DNA of 64,000 nt from JANPBY01 sp963805505 (GCA_963805505.1 CAWDUP010000007.1:372001-436000); one strand, 5' to 3'; positions 52,868 through 61,653 are shown, counted from the first letter of the stretch. Notes: generated from the letters alone by a model not told the origin. Numbers and translations: made by a program.

Positions 52868-53902
52868 TTAGTCCTTCTTCTCGTCGTGCCCACCGAATTG
52901 CTTGCGCATCGCCGACAGCACCTTGTTCGCGTAGTCGTCGAGGTTGCGCGACGCGAAGCGGGAGTAGAGCGCGGTCGTCAGGACCGGTGTGGGAACCCCT
53001 TCGTCGATGGCGGCGATGGCCGTCCACCGCCCCTCCCCGGAGTCGGAGACGCGGCCGGCGTACTCAGCGAGGTCGGGGGATTCCTGCAGCGCTGCGGCGG
53101 TGAGATCGAGCAGCCAAGAGCCGACGACGCTTCCACGACGCCACACCTCGGCCACCGCCGGGATGTCGATGTCGTACTGGTAGAACTCGGGGTGGTCCAG
53201 CGGTGCGGTTTCGGCATCCTTCTCCCGGGTCACCGTGCCCGCGTTGGCGCTCTTGAGCACATTGAGACCCTCTGCGTACGCCGCCATGACGCCGTACTCG
53301 ATGCCGTTGTGCACCATCTTTACGAAGTGGCCGGCCCCGTTGGGGCCGCAGTGCAGGTAGCCCTGTTCGGCCATGCTCGGCGTTCCCGTGCGGCCGGGAG
53401 TGCGTTCCGCTGCGTCGACCCCTGAGGCGATCGTCGCGAAGATCGGCTCCAGCCTCTCAAAGATCTCCTGCTCGGCCCCGATCATCAAACAGAAACCTCG
53501 CTCGAGCCCGAAGACCCCCCCGCTGGTGCCGACGTCCAGGAAGTGGATACCACGTGTCCTGAGCTCGGCGGCCCGACGGATGTCATCTCGGTAGTAGCTG
53601 TTGCCACCGTCGATGATGGCGTCATCCGCACTCATCAGGGCCGCCACGTCCCTGACGGTCTGCTCGGTGATCTCACCGGCCGGGACCATGACCCAGGCCG
53701 CCCGCGGGGGACGGAGGGCCTCGACAAACTCGGCCAAGGTGGACGATCCGGTGGCACCCTCGGAAACGAGCGCCAAGACGGCCTCGGGATTGACGTCATA
53801 GACGACGACCTCGTGGCCGTCGCGCATCAGCCGACGGCTGAGATTGGCGCCCATCCGGCCAAGGCCGATCATGCCGAGCTGTAAGGGGTGCGCGGTCGTC
53901 AT
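52868..53902 (-). CDS. gnd: 6-phosphogluconate dehydrogenase, decarboxylating (short form)
   Basis: Oxidises 6-phosphogluconate to ribulose 5-phosphate, giving reduced cofactor. At 344 residues it is the short YqeC/GndA-like form, about 130 residues shorter than the E. coli type. Features are the dinucleotide motif LGMIGLGRMGANLSRRLM, GGNSYYRDDIRRA, HFLDVGTSGGVFGLERG, HCGPNGAGHFVKMVHNGIEYG with the catalytic Lys, and KVLSAMRKQFGGH near the end. AGGGAGG lies 5 nt before the ATG. It complements zwf/opcA/pgl, which lie 47 kb away. Confidence 0.95.
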   Translation of the reverse strand: MTTAHPLQLGMIGLGRMGANLSRRLMRDGHEVVVYDVNPEAVLALVSEGATGSSTLAEFVEALRPPRAAWVMVPAGEITEQTVRDVAALMSADDAIIDGGNSYYRDDIRRAAELRTRGIHFLDVGTSGGVFGLERGFCLMIGAEQEIFERLEPIFATIASGVDAAERTPGRTGTPSMAEQGYLHCGPNGAGHFVKMVHNGIEYGVMAAYAEGLNVLKSANAGTVTREKDAETAPLDHPEFYQYDIDIPAVAEVWRRGSVVGSWLLDLTAAALQESPDLAEYAGRVSDSGEGRWTAIAAIDEGVPTPVLTTALYSRFASRNLDDYANKVLSAMRKQFGGHDEKKD

Positions 53903-54265
53903 CTCGTCCTCCCTGGCAACTGGTCGTGCATGCGGACACGAAGACTAGTCGGAAGGGCAGACTGGTCCCTCGGAGGAGGCGATGGTCGCGCCGCGGGATC
54001 GCGGTCTCGCCTGATGGTTCTACTGCACCCTGTACGTCCTCAGCGGTTTCGTTCCAGCCACTGGCGGGTGGCGCCCGCAAGCTAGCCGGAGAGCGGCGCA
54101 GAGCAAGATGCGACGCTCTCGCCAAACGAGATGAAAACGAGCGGTCGCCCCGGCGTTAGGCTTTCGCCGCCATCCCACTGCAACGGCGGTTTGACAACGC
54201 CATACTCAGCCATTCGGGGCTATGTTCGGGGAGGTCCACAGTGGTCATGTGAGGAGATACCGGAT
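53903..54265. other. Divergent gnd/ClC spacer, no gene seen
   Basis: This 363-bp stretch between divergent genes should hold the gnd-HAD-pgi promoter and the ClC promoter. I see no credible coding sequence or RNA gene. A TTGACA hexamer at 54191-54196 could be a -35 box for the ClC gene, but no -10 box stands at 16-18 bp spacing. Confidence 0.5.
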
Positions 54266-55633
54266 TTGGCAAACCAGGGGTTGACCCAGGACCAGGTCGA
54301 CGGGCTTGTCGAGAGCAAGTCGTTCGTCGTGCTGCTTGCCGTTGCGGCCCTCGTCGGTCTGCTGGTCTCCTTAGCGTCGTGGGCGTTCCTGGAGCTCACC
54401 ACGCAGCTGCAGCAGTGGGTGTTCGTCGACGCTCCCACAGGTCTGGGCTTCAGTAGTGGCGCACCGGTCTGGTGGCCTCTGCCGATCCTGTTCATCGCCG
54501 GTCTGATCGCGGCCTCCGCGATCGCTCGGCTCCCCGGACGGGGCGGACACGTCGCAGCCCACGGACTCGCATCTGGCGTGCCGCCTGCGGGTAGGGACCT
54601 GCCGGGTGTGTTGCTAGCGGCCGTGGCGACGATCGGGCTGGGCCTGGTCCTCGGACCAGAAGCTCCGCTGCTGGCCCTGGGTGGTGGCCTGGCCCTGCTT
54701 GCGCTGCGCCTGTCGCGGCGCGAGCTGCCGCCACAGGTACCCACGTTGATGGCAGCGGTCGGGGCGTTCGCGGCGATGACGGCGCTGTTCGGCTCGCCGG
54801 CAATTGCGGCGATCATCATCATCGAAGTCACAGCGATCGGTGGACCACAGCTGCGGCTTGTTCTGCTGCCTGGGCTCCTCGGCGCTGGAGTGGGGATGCT
54901 GGTCACCCTGGGGTACGGATCGTGGTCCGGTCTCAGCACGAGCGCCTACGCGATCTCCGCTCTCTCGCTTCCACCATTTCCCCGCCCAGGTCTGGCCGAC
55001 TTCGGCTGGAGCATCGCGGTCGCGGCCGTGATCGCCGCTGGGGGCCAACTTCTCCTCCACGGCGGTCTGCGGACCGAGCGAGTCGCCTTGCCGCGACCCT
55101 TCGTGGTCCTGCCGATCGTCGGTCTGATGGTCGCCTCGCTCGCGATCGTCTTCAACCAGGTCACCGGCAAGGGGATCGACCAGGTGCTCTTCGACGGCCA
55201 GGACCAGCTGCCCGGACTCATTTCCAGCGCCGACACTTGGACACTCGGCGCCCTGACTCTGCTCCTGCTCTGCAAGGGCACTGCTTACATGATTTCACTC
55301 GGGAGCTTCCGGGGTGGCCCCACGTTTCCCGCCCTCTACCTGGGAGCCGCTGTCGGACTGATGGCCTCGCATCTGCCTGGATTCTCTCTGACACCCGCGG
55401 TGGCCGTGGCCATCGGCGCGGCGACGGTGGCGATTCTGCGGCTGCCTTGGACCGCTGTCGTGCTGGCTACGTTCCTAACAGGCGCTTCCGGCGCCGGAAC
55501 GGTGCCTCTGCTCGTGGTTGGGGTTGCCGTCGCCTACATCACGACCTTGGCCGTGGCTGGTCGGCTCGGCGCGCCCCCCAGCGACGGCGTGCATCCCCCC
55601 GTGGCGACGGAGCCGACCAGCGAATCTGCCTGA
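54266..55633 (+). CDS. ClC-type chloride channel / transporter
   Basis: Membrane protein of 455 residues with about ten hydrophobic helices. The ClC fold is shown by SGVPPAGRDLPG (in the place of GSGIP), VLGPEAPLLALGGGLALLAL with the gating-type Glu, and LGSFRGGPTFPALYLGAAVGL. The usual GREGP is GPEAP here, so it is a divergent actinobacterial form. The TTG at 54266 is preferred because GAGGAG is 9 nt before it and the upstream frame is unconserved. Ion selectivity and the channel-versus-antiporter question cannot be told. Confidence 0.85.
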   Translation: MANQGLTQDQVDGLVESKSFVVLLAVAALVGLLVSLASWAFLELTTQLQQWVFVDAPTGLGFSSGAPVWWPLPILFIAGLIAASAIARLPGRGGHVAAHGLASGVPPAGRDLPGVLLAAVATIGLGLVLGPEAPLLALGGGLALLALRLSRRELPPQVPTLMAAVGAFAAMTALFGSPAIAAIIIIEVTAIGGPQLRLVLLPGLLGAGVGMLVTLGYGSWSGLSTSAYAISALSLPPFPRPGLADFGWSIAVAAVIAAGGQLLLHGGLRTERVALPRPFVVLPIVGLMVASLAIVFNQVTGKGIDQVLFDGQDQLPGLISSADTWTLGALTLLLLCKGTAYMISLGSFRGGPTFPALYLGAAVGLMASHLPGFSLTPAVAVAIGAATVAILRLPWTAVVLATFLTGASGAGTVPLLVVGVAVAYITTLAVAGRLGAPPSDGVHPPVATEPTSESA

Positions 55634-55780
55634 CGGTGTCTACCAGAATCCTCGTGCCTCGAGGCGGGCGGTACTGAACCAGAACTGAGGCCGCAGCACG
55701 TCCTGCGAGAGCTCCAGCTGCTCGGCGCCTGCCACGCGATGCAAGCGGTCGCACCTACAGCCTCCCCGTCGGCCGGAGGT

Positions 55781-56416
55781 CTAATGACCCAGGGCACTTT
55801 CGCGTCGTTTGCGTTCCAGTCCCTGGCGCGCGGCTCCTGCAACCACGCGCACCACGGCACCGAGCAGGATCAGGTTTCCAAGCATCTGCACCATCGTGAT
55901 GGATCGCGCGGCCACGTTGGTGGGGGTGATATCGCCGAAGCCAACCGTCGAGAACACCGTCACGGTGTAGTAGAGGGCCGAGAACTTGTCGAGCGATTCC
56001 GAGAACGAATCGCTCCCGCGGACAGATTGTGTGAGGTATTCAACGGCGAACATCGTCAAGAACAGCAGAACGACGATGACGAGGGCCTCGACCCCACGGA
56101 CCACTGGTTCGGCAGACCGGGACACCCCTCGAAGCTGCCACAGAACGACCAGGACGAATGCGGCCAGGGCCAGTACGGCGAACACCCAGTTGAGGTTGTC
56201 CTCCTCACGGCTGACCGGAGCGACGACATAGAGGCCGAACACGACACAGATGGCGATGATCACGCGCACGATGCTCCAGATGAGCAGACGAGGCGGAGGC
56301 AGTGCGCTAACAGGACGGTCCGGGGCGGCCACGCCAGCACGGTGCCACACGAGGGACGCCGTCGTCGGGAGGCAAGCACACGTGTCGCTGCGGGTGGGTG
56401 AAAGATTGATCATCAC
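55781..56416 (-). CDS. Two-pore-helix potassium channel family protein
   Basis: Ion channel of 211 residues. Membrane segments lie at about 47-66, 77-95, 108-130 and 167-190, with the pore loop and selectivity filter TVGFGD at 157-162 following FSALYYTVTVFS. The C terminus is short and basic, with no RCK domain. The start is a GTG at 56416, but the first about 40 residues are unconserved and a later start is possible. It is convergent with the ClC-type gene. Confidence 0.88.
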   Translation of the reverse strand: MMINLSPTRSDTCACLPTTASLVWHRAGVAAPDRPVSALPPPRLLIWSIVRVIIAICVVFGLYVVAPVSREEDNLNWVFAVLALAAFVLVVLWQLRGVSRSAEPVVRGVEALVIVVLLFLTMFAVEYLTQSVRGSDSFSESLDKFSALYYTVTVFSTVGFGDITPTNVAARSITMVQMLGNLILLGAVVRVVAGAARQGLERKRRESALGH

Positions 56417-56535
56417 CCGAGAGGGTGAGCAGGTCCGATCGGCGCTGAGTCGATCACTCTATTGACCATCGGGTGGGGCTATGGGACGGAAGGGGACGCG
56501 TGTTGTCGACCTCGCAGCGGTGCAGCGGTGTCGCC

Positions 56536-56697
56536 GTGACGGATGAGGCGACCGGTCAGCTGCCATCGTGGCTCACCTCGGGGATCCCGTTGACCTTGCT
56601 CATGGATCTCGCGTGCATGGGCGACGACGGATATCCGGAGGCGCTCGGTCGGGCCTTGGCCCGTGAGGAGCTTCGATCGGGGCGACAGCCGGCCTAG
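56536..56697 (+). CDS. Small hypothetical protein
   Basis: A 53-residue candidate beginning VTDEATGQLPSWLTSGIPLT and containing GIPLTLLMDLACMGDDGYPE. The GIPLTLLMDL pattern recurs in small actinobacterial proteins that I recognise only as hypotheticals. The GTG at 56536 is chosen; a GTG at 56473 would give 74 residues. No ribosome site is obvious and the function is unknown. Confidence 0.5.
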   Translation: MTDEATGQLPSWLTSGIPLTLLMDLACMGDDGYPEALGRALAREELRSGRQPA

Positions 56698-56730
56698 GCC
56701 GAGCGATCCGCCAGGCCGTACGGTCCTCGG

Positions 56731-57570
56731 GTGCCCACATCCGTTCCTCCTCGCCTTCCGCTACCCCCCAGCAGCGAAACGATGCTGGGATCGGCCTGGG
56801 TCAGCACGTTCGACGCCCACGGGAACCTCACGGGTGATGCTCACTGCCTCGAACCGACGAGGGTTCAATCCATCGCCAGCGTCGGCAAGATCCTGCTTCT
56901 TCTCGAGACCGCCCGCCGGATCGACCAGGGAAGCCTGGACGAGTCGGAACTTCTGGACAGACGATCGGTCTCACCTGTCGGCGACTCAGGCATCTGGCAG
57001 CACCTGTCGATGGGCCAGTTGAGCGTGGGGGACGCGGCAGCTCTCGTGGGCGCGGTTAGTGACAATCTGGCGACCAACATCTTGATCCAGCGAGTCGGGC
57101 TGCCAGCCGTGAACGAACTTAGGGAGCTCTTGGGACTGCAGGACACCGCGCTTCACGACCTGGTGAGGGATGACAGGTCCGGTACCGTCCCGCCGACCCT
57201 CGCGTCAGGGACCGCGACCGAGCTGGGGCAGCTCGTCCAAGCCGTCCGAACCGGACAGGCGATCAACGGGGCGACCTGCGCCCGAGTCCGCGGCTGGCTT
57301 TCGATCAACACCGACCTGTCTCTCGTCGCGGCGGCCTTCGACCTGGACCCCCTGGCGCACGTGGGAGCAACGCCCGAGCTGTTCAACAAGACGGGGACGG
57401 ACGCCGGCGTACGCGTCGATGTCGGATCCGTACGGTGGCGATCTGGAGGTGCGGACTACGCGGTCCTGGCCAGCTGGGACGACCATTCCGAGTCGAACCT
57501 GGCAGCGGTGACGAAGTGGATGCGATCCGTGGGTCACTGGATTCGGCAGGAAGTAACTCCGGCCGACTGA
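56731..57570 (+). CDS. Serine hydrolase with class A beta-lactamase motifs
   Basis: Penicillin-binding-like serine hydrolase of 279 residues. The SxxK motif is S50-V-G-K53, SDN is S110-D-N112, and KTG is K220-T-G222. There is no signal peptide. No Glu matching the class A E166 (omega-loop) is visible in the region 140-175 (LHDLVRDDRSGT). It is therefore unlikely to be a true beta-lactamase; a peptidase or esterase-type activity, or a decayed copy, is more likely. The start GTG 56731 is plausible but has no strong ribosome site. Confidence 0.8.
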   Translation: MPTSVPPRLPLPPSSETMLGSAWVSTFDAHGNLTGDAHCLEPTRVQSIASVGKILLLLETARRIDQGSLDESELLDRRSVSPVGDSGIWQHLSMGQLSVGDAAALVGAVSDNLATNILIQRVGLPAVNELRELLGLQDTALHDLVRDDRSGTVPPTLASGTATELGQLVQAVRTGQAINGATCARVRGWLSINTDLSLVAAAFDLDPLAHVGATPELFNKTGTDAGVRVDVGSVRWRSGGADYAVLASWDDHSESNLAAVTKWMRSVGHWIRQEVTPAD

Positions 57571-57581
57571 TCACGGGTGGC

Positions 57582-57641
57582 TGATCCACGTGTGACCGAT
57601 CCACGTGTGGTTGATCCACGTGTGACCGACTACGTGCTTCC
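57582..57641. repeat. 15-bp tandem repeat beside tRNA-Leu
   Basis: Units at 57582-57596 (TGATCCACGTGTGAC), 57597-57611 (CGATCCACGTGTGGT) and 57612-57626 (TGATCCACGTGTGAC) are followed by a weaker unit at 57627-57641. Each of the first three units contains the palindrome CACGTG. The array lies between the serine hydrolase stop and the 3' end of tRNA-Leu. Confidence 0.8.
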
Positions 57642-57645
57642 ACGG

Positions 57646-57731
57646 TGTCCGAGGGGGGACTTGAACCCCCATGCCCGGTAAAGGGCACTAGCACCTCAAG
57701 CTAGCGCGTCTGCCAATTCCGCCACCCGGAC
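57646..57731 (-). tRNA. tRNA-Leu (anticodon GAG)
   Basis: On the minus strand the acceptor stem GTCCGGG pairs with CTCGGAC (one G-U). The D arm (GGCGGAATTGGCAGACGC), anticodon stem-loop with loop CTTGAGG (anticodon GAG at 57695-57697), long variable arm and T arm (GGTTCAAGT) fit a class II tRNA. It is 86 nt including the discriminator A. CCA is not encoded. It reads CUC/CUU leucine codons. Confidence 0.95.
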
Positions 57732-57796
57732 GAGTGACCCGCAACTATACCGGGGGTTGAGGTGACCCGACGACGCACCAGGGGCAGGATGGCTCC

Positions 57797-59101
57797 ATGA
57801 CCACTACCTCTGAGTCAGAGGTCGTCGACATCTGTCGCGACCTGATCCGCATCCCCAGTGTCAATCACGGCGACGGGTCCGGGCCGGGGGAGCGCGCCGC
57901 CGCGGAGTACGTCATCGGACAGCTCGATGACGTGGGTGTGACCGGTCAGCTGTTCGAGTCCGAGCCTGGACGGGCGAGCGTCATCGCCCGGATCCCGGGG
58001 CTCGACCGCAGCCGACCGGCGTTGGTGGTGCACGGGCACCTCGACGTCGTGCCGGCTATGGCGGAGCAGTGGAAGGTCGACCCCTTCTCGGGGGAGATCG
58101 CCGACGGGTGCGTCTGGGGTCGTGGCGCCGTGGACATGAAAGACATGGACGCGATGATGCTTGCCGTCGTCCGTGACCGGATGCGCAACGAGCGGCCGCC
58201 CGCTAGAGACGTCGTCCTGGCCTTCTTCGCCGACGAGGAGGCCGGAGGACGCTTTGGCGCCCACTGGCTGGTGGACCACCACCCAGAGGTGTTCGACGGG
58301 GCTACCGAGGCCATCGGCGAGGTGGGCGGCTTCTCGCTCACGGTGTCCGACGACCTGCGGCTCTATCTCATCGAGACGGCCGAAAAGGGCATCGCGTGGA
58401 TGAAGCTCACGGCCACCGGAAGAGCGGGCCACGGCTCGATGATCAACAACGACAACGCTGTGACAGAGCTCTGCGAGGCAGTCGCCCGACTTGGCCGGCA
58501 CCAGTTCCCGATTCGTGTGACGAAGACGGTTCGCACCTTCCTCGGCGAGGTCAGCGAGGCTCTCGGCCTCGAGCTCGACCCCGACGACATGGAGGCCACG
58601 GTCGCGCGCCTCGGTTCGCTGGCAACCATCATCGGAGCGACCCTGCGCAACACGGTCAGCCCGACGATGCTCGAAGCCGGTTACAAGCACAACGTCATCC
58701 CGGGCGAGGCGCATGCCTTCGTGGATGGCCGCTTCCTGCCCGGATTCGAGGACGAGTTCTTCGCGGAGGTCGACGAAGTCCTTGGCGAGCGGATCAGCCG
58801 GGAGTCCTTGATCCACGACATCGCGCTGGAGACCGACTTCGAAGGTGCCCTGGTCGACGCCATGTGTACGTCCCTGCAGGCTGAAGACCCCGCAGCCCGC
58901 GCGGTGCCCTATACGCTGTCAGGAGGAACCGATGCCAAGGCGTTGTCGCGCCTAGGGATTCGTGGTTTTGGTTTCTCCCCGCTCCAGCTTCCACCGGACC
59001 TTGACTTTGCAGGTATGTTCCACGGCGTCGACGAGCGGGTGCCCGTGGACGCCCTGCACTTCGGGACCCGGGTTCTGGACCGATTCCTCGACCTCGCCTG
59101 A
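57797..59101 (+). CDS. M20 family metallopeptidase
   Basis: Zinc exopeptidase-type hydrolase of 434 residues. Ligand segments are VVHGHLDVVPA (first His), WGRGAVDMKDMDAMML (bridging Asp), and FFADEEAGG (Glu/Glu pair). The dimerisation domain (about 190-310) includes TGRAGHGSMINNDNAV. SGGTDAKALSRLGIRGFGFSPL is near the end. Family members are carboxypeptidases, dipeptidases or aminoacylases, and the substrate here cannot be fixed. It starts at ATG. Confidence 0.9.
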   Translation: MTTTSESEVVDICRDLIRIPSVNHGDGSGPGERAAAEYVIGQLDDVGVTGQLFESEPGRASVIARIPGLDRSRPALVVHGHLDVVPAMAEQWKVDPFSGEIADGCVWGRGAVDMKDMDAMMLAVVRDRMRNERPPARDVVLAFFADEEAGGRFGAHWLVDHHPEVFDGATEAIGEVGGFSLTVSDDLRLYLIETAEKGIAWMKLTATGRAGHGSMINNDNAVTELCEAVARLGRHQFPIRVTKTVRTFLGEVSEALGLELDPDDMEATVARLGSLATIIGATLRNTVSPTMLEAGYKHNVIPGEAHAFVDGRFLPGFEDEFFAEVDEVLGERISRESLIHDIALETDFEGALVDAMCTSLQAEDPAARAVPYTLSGGTDAKALSRLGIRGFGFSPLQLPPDLDFAGMFHGVDERVPVDALHFGTRVLDRFLDLA

Positions 59102-59120
59102 GGTCCTGGTCATCCCAGCG

Positions 59121-60305
59121 TCAAGCCCGGAATCGACGGAGGCGGGTACGGACCCCCGCGGGTAGCAGCAAACCGGCCCGACGCCGGAGGCCCGACTGCC
59201 GACGACCTACGACTGCGGGACGCGCTTCGTCGGCTGCTGCGCCGAGCGCGACCCCCAACGTCAGTGCAGCGGCGGCGTCGATCGGAACCGTGCCCGGCTG
59301 GCCGGAGTCGTCGGTCGCCGGTGCCTTCAAGAGGTCGTGAGCATCGCCGACGACGGTGGCGCCCCTGACGTGGACAGCGTCGATCGCGGCCACCTGAAGG
59401 GTAGAGATCTCGGCGACCCGGGGAAGCGTCCAACTCGGAAGCCCGATCCGTGGCTCGTCGACGCTCGGGGCCCGCGAATCGACCAGGTGGCGCGTGCCGC
59501 CGGCTCGTACGAGCCGTGCGTAGTCGTCCGAGCTCATCTGCTCCCGAGTCACTTCATTGACGCGACGCACCAGCTCGACCTCCGCTGCGGACAACGACCG
59601 GTTGCTTCTCGCCTGCACCGCCGGTCGCGTCAGGACCCCCTTCGCAAGCCCGAGAAGCCTTTCGAACGTCGCGGGAATGATCTCCCTGTGCGCCGGGTCG
59701 GTAACGACAATGGTCAGCCGCTCGGCCCCCACCAACCCCTCCCAGCGCTGGAGCAGCCCTCGGATGTCGTTGCGCTCCCAGAATGTCGGCGTGTGCAAGC
59801 GGCGTGGCGGGTCGGCCAGGACCTCCCGCAGCCACTCGGCGAAGGGGATGCTTTGTCCGGTCTTCACGTACTGCTGCCACGACGAAGGCAACAAGCCGCC
59901 GAACGCGCGCACGCCGATCACGATATGGAGGCGCTCAGCCCCAAGTTGACTCACGACTGCGGCAGCCTCGGTGTCCCCGGCGGCGCAGAACCCTTCAGCG
60001 CTGATGACCACGCGGCCGGTAAGCGGACGAACCTCTTCGACGAAACGCTGCCAGGTGGCCATGCGTTGCTTGCGGGGGAGTGTTGACCCCGAGCCGCCCT
60101 CCCGACCGAGGAGGGACCGCACAGCGACGGCCGCGGTGTCGGTCGTCTTCGGGTAGGTGATCCCGTTGGCCCTCAAGAGCCCGCGCTGTTGCCGGAGTGT
60201 GGACTGGATGGCGGTCGTTCCGGTCTTGTGGATGCCGATGTGAAGGAGCAGTGACTCGGCGGGCAGGGCCATGACGTCGGCCGGCTGAGTGATCTTCCCG
60301 CTCAT
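59121..60305 (-). CDS. Sulfotransferase-like P-loop protein
   Basis: A 394-residue protein with the sulfotransferase-type nucleotide loop IGIHKTGTTAIQ at about 23-34, which in the family binds the 5'-phosphosulfate of PAPS. Later segments such as RVVISAEGFCAAG (about 96-108) and VIGVRAFGGLLPSSWQQY fit the 3'-phosphate-binding region. The C-terminal 60 residues are basic and low in complexity. No sugar- or glycolipid-synthesis genes are adjacent, so the acceptor is unknown. It starts with ATG. Confidence 0.75.
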   Translation of the reverse strand: MSGKITQPADVMALPAESLLLHIGIHKTGTTAIQSTLRQQRGLLRANGITYPKTTDTAAVAVRSLLGREGGSGSTLPRKQRMATWQRFVEEVRPLTGRVVISAEGFCAAGDTEAAAVVSQLGAERLHIVIGVRAFGGLLPSSWQQYVKTGQSIPFAEWLREVLADPPRRLHTPTFWERNDIRGLLQRWEGLVGAERLTIVVTDPAHREIIPATFERLLGLAKGVLTRPAVQARSNRSLSAAEVELVRRVNEVTREQMSSDDYARLVRAGGTRHLVDSRAPSVDEPRIGLPSWTLPRVAEISTLQVAAIDAVHVRGATVVGDAHDLLKAPATDDSGQPGTVPIDAAAALTLGVALGAAADEARPAVVGRRQSGLRRRAGLLLPAGVRTRLRRFRA

Positions 60306-60375
60306 CGCGCGGCTCCTGAGCGCGCCGTCTCGTCCACGCAGCGCAGCGTCGAGCGCTTAGGCTGACGGCGACAGG

Positions 60376-60570
60376 TCAAAGCGGTCGCGCCCGCCGGATG
60401 ATGCGTCTGCGAAGCCAGACTCTGCGGCTACCGTCCGGGTACAGCCGAAGACGGGCCAGCTCCCAGGAGCCGTACTCGGCGCGCTCGGTCAACGCTCGCC
60501 GTGACTCTTCGCGGGTGGTGCCTCGAGGCATGCGGATCTCGAGGGTCTCGAACTCCGAAGCCAACGCCAT
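60376..60570 (-). CDS. DUF5703 small protein
   Basis: A 64-residue protein matching the actinobacterial DUF5703 family from end to end: EFETLEIRMPRGTTREESRR, then RAEYGSWELARLRLYPDGSR and RVWLRRRIIRRARPL. The function is unknown. It is co-directional with, and just downstream of, the aldo/keto reductase, starting 7 bp after that gene's stop. Confidence 0.8.
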   Translation of the reverse strand: MALASEFETLEIRMPRGTTREESRRALTERAEYGSWELARLRLYPDGSRRVWLRRRIIRRARPL

Positions 60571-60576
60571 CGCCGG

Positions 60577-61584
60577 TTACGCCCGCCCTGTCCCGCTGTC
60601 CGCAGGTCGCACTCTGTCGTCCGGATATCCGGTGGCGGGGGCGGAGACGTCGTCCAGTGCTGTTCTGATCTCTGCCGGCAGTTCCAGCTCTTCGACGGGG
60701 AGGACGCCAGTGAGCTGTCCCGCGGTCCGCGCTCCCACGATGGGAGCCGTAACACCGGGCCGGTCCCGCACCCACGCGAGCGCAACCTCCAGGGGCGAGA
60801 GCCCGAGCCCTTCGGCGGCAGTCGCGACAGCTGACACGACATGGTTGTGCTCGTTGTCCAGGAACGGCTGGACGAACGAGGCGAAGTGCGGCGACGCGGC
60901 CCGGCTGTCGGCCGGGGTGCCCCCGCGATACTTTCCCGTCAGCACGCCTCGGCCAAGAGGTGACCACGGGAAAAGGCCTAGTCCGAGCGCTAGACAGGCA
61001 GGGACGACTTCGCGCTCGACTCCTCGCTGCAGGAGCGAGTACTCCATCTGGGTGCTCACGATGGGCGCCCGACCTGGCCACGCCGCCTGCCACGTCGCCG
61101 CTCGTGCCGTTTGCCAACCGGAGTAGTTGGACACGCCGACATAACGGGTCCGCCCGGACGCTACTGCTGAATCCAACGCGGCCAACGTCTCCTCCAGCGG
61201 AGATTCGTCGCTCCACGTGTGCAGTTGCCACAGGTCGACATGGTCCACATCCAGCCGACGGAGCGACGCGTCGAGCGCGTCGAGGAGTGCACCTCGCGAG
61301 GTGTCGACGGATCGTCGACCGTCAGCTGCCCGTGAGACACCCGCCTTGGTGGCGAGGACCAACTCTTCGCGCGGAACCGCAGCACCGATCAACCGCCCGA
61401 GAACTTCCTCGCTGGCGCCGGCGCCGTAGGCCGCCGCCGTGTCGATCAGGTTGCCGCCGGCGTCGACGAACTGGGAGAGCTGCTCGGCAGCCTCATGTTC
61501 GTCGGTGTCTCGGCCCCACGTCATGGTGCCGAGCCCGAGGCGCGAGACACGTAGCCCGCTGATACCGACCACGCGCTGCTGCAT
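60577..61584 (-). CDS. Aldo/keto reductase
   Basis: NADPH-dependent reductase of 335 residues with a TIM-barrel fold. The catalytic Asp/Tyr pair is in LIDTAAAYGAGASEEVLG, the Lys in LVLATKAGVS, and the His in VDLWQLHTW. Cofactor-binding SPLGRGVLTGKY and IVGARTAGQL are also present. The ATG at 61584 gives MQQRVVGISGLRVSRLGLG, the usual start. An upstream start 18 codons away is unconserved. The sugar or aldehyde substrate is unknown. Confidence 0.9.
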   Translation of the reverse strand: MQQRVVGISGLRVSRLGLGTMTWGRDTDEHEAAEQLSQFVDAGGNLIDTAAAYGAGASEEVLGRLIGAAVPREELVLATKAGVSRAADGRRSVDTSRGALLDALDASLRRLDVDHVDLWQLHTWSDESPLEETLAALDSAVASGRTRYVGVSNYSGWQTARAATWQAAWPGRAPIVSTQMEYSLLQRGVEREVVPACLALGLGLFPWSPLGRGVLTGKYRGGTPADSRAASPHFASFVQPFLDNEHNHVVSAVATAAEGLGLSPLEVALAWVRDRPGVTAPIVGARTAGQLTGVLPVEELELPAEIRTALDDVSAPATGYPDDRVRPADSGTGRA

Positions 61585-61653
61585 GCCACCGAGGCTACCG
61601 AGCCGGTGCGAGGTAGTCTCGCTGCCACACGTTGCCACTGACCGGGAGAGTGC

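Noticed and set aside
54191..54226. Sigma70-type promoter TTGACA ... TATGTT before the ClC gene
   Set aside because: The spacing between the two hexamers is 24 bp, too long for a standard promoter.
53903..54265. Small RNA or gene in the gnd/ClC spacer
   Set aside because: Only short open frames and weak hairpins are present, with no recognisable RNA fold.
56731..57570. Antibiotic-resistance beta-lactamase
   Set aside because: The class A deacylation Glu and a signal peptide are not seen.
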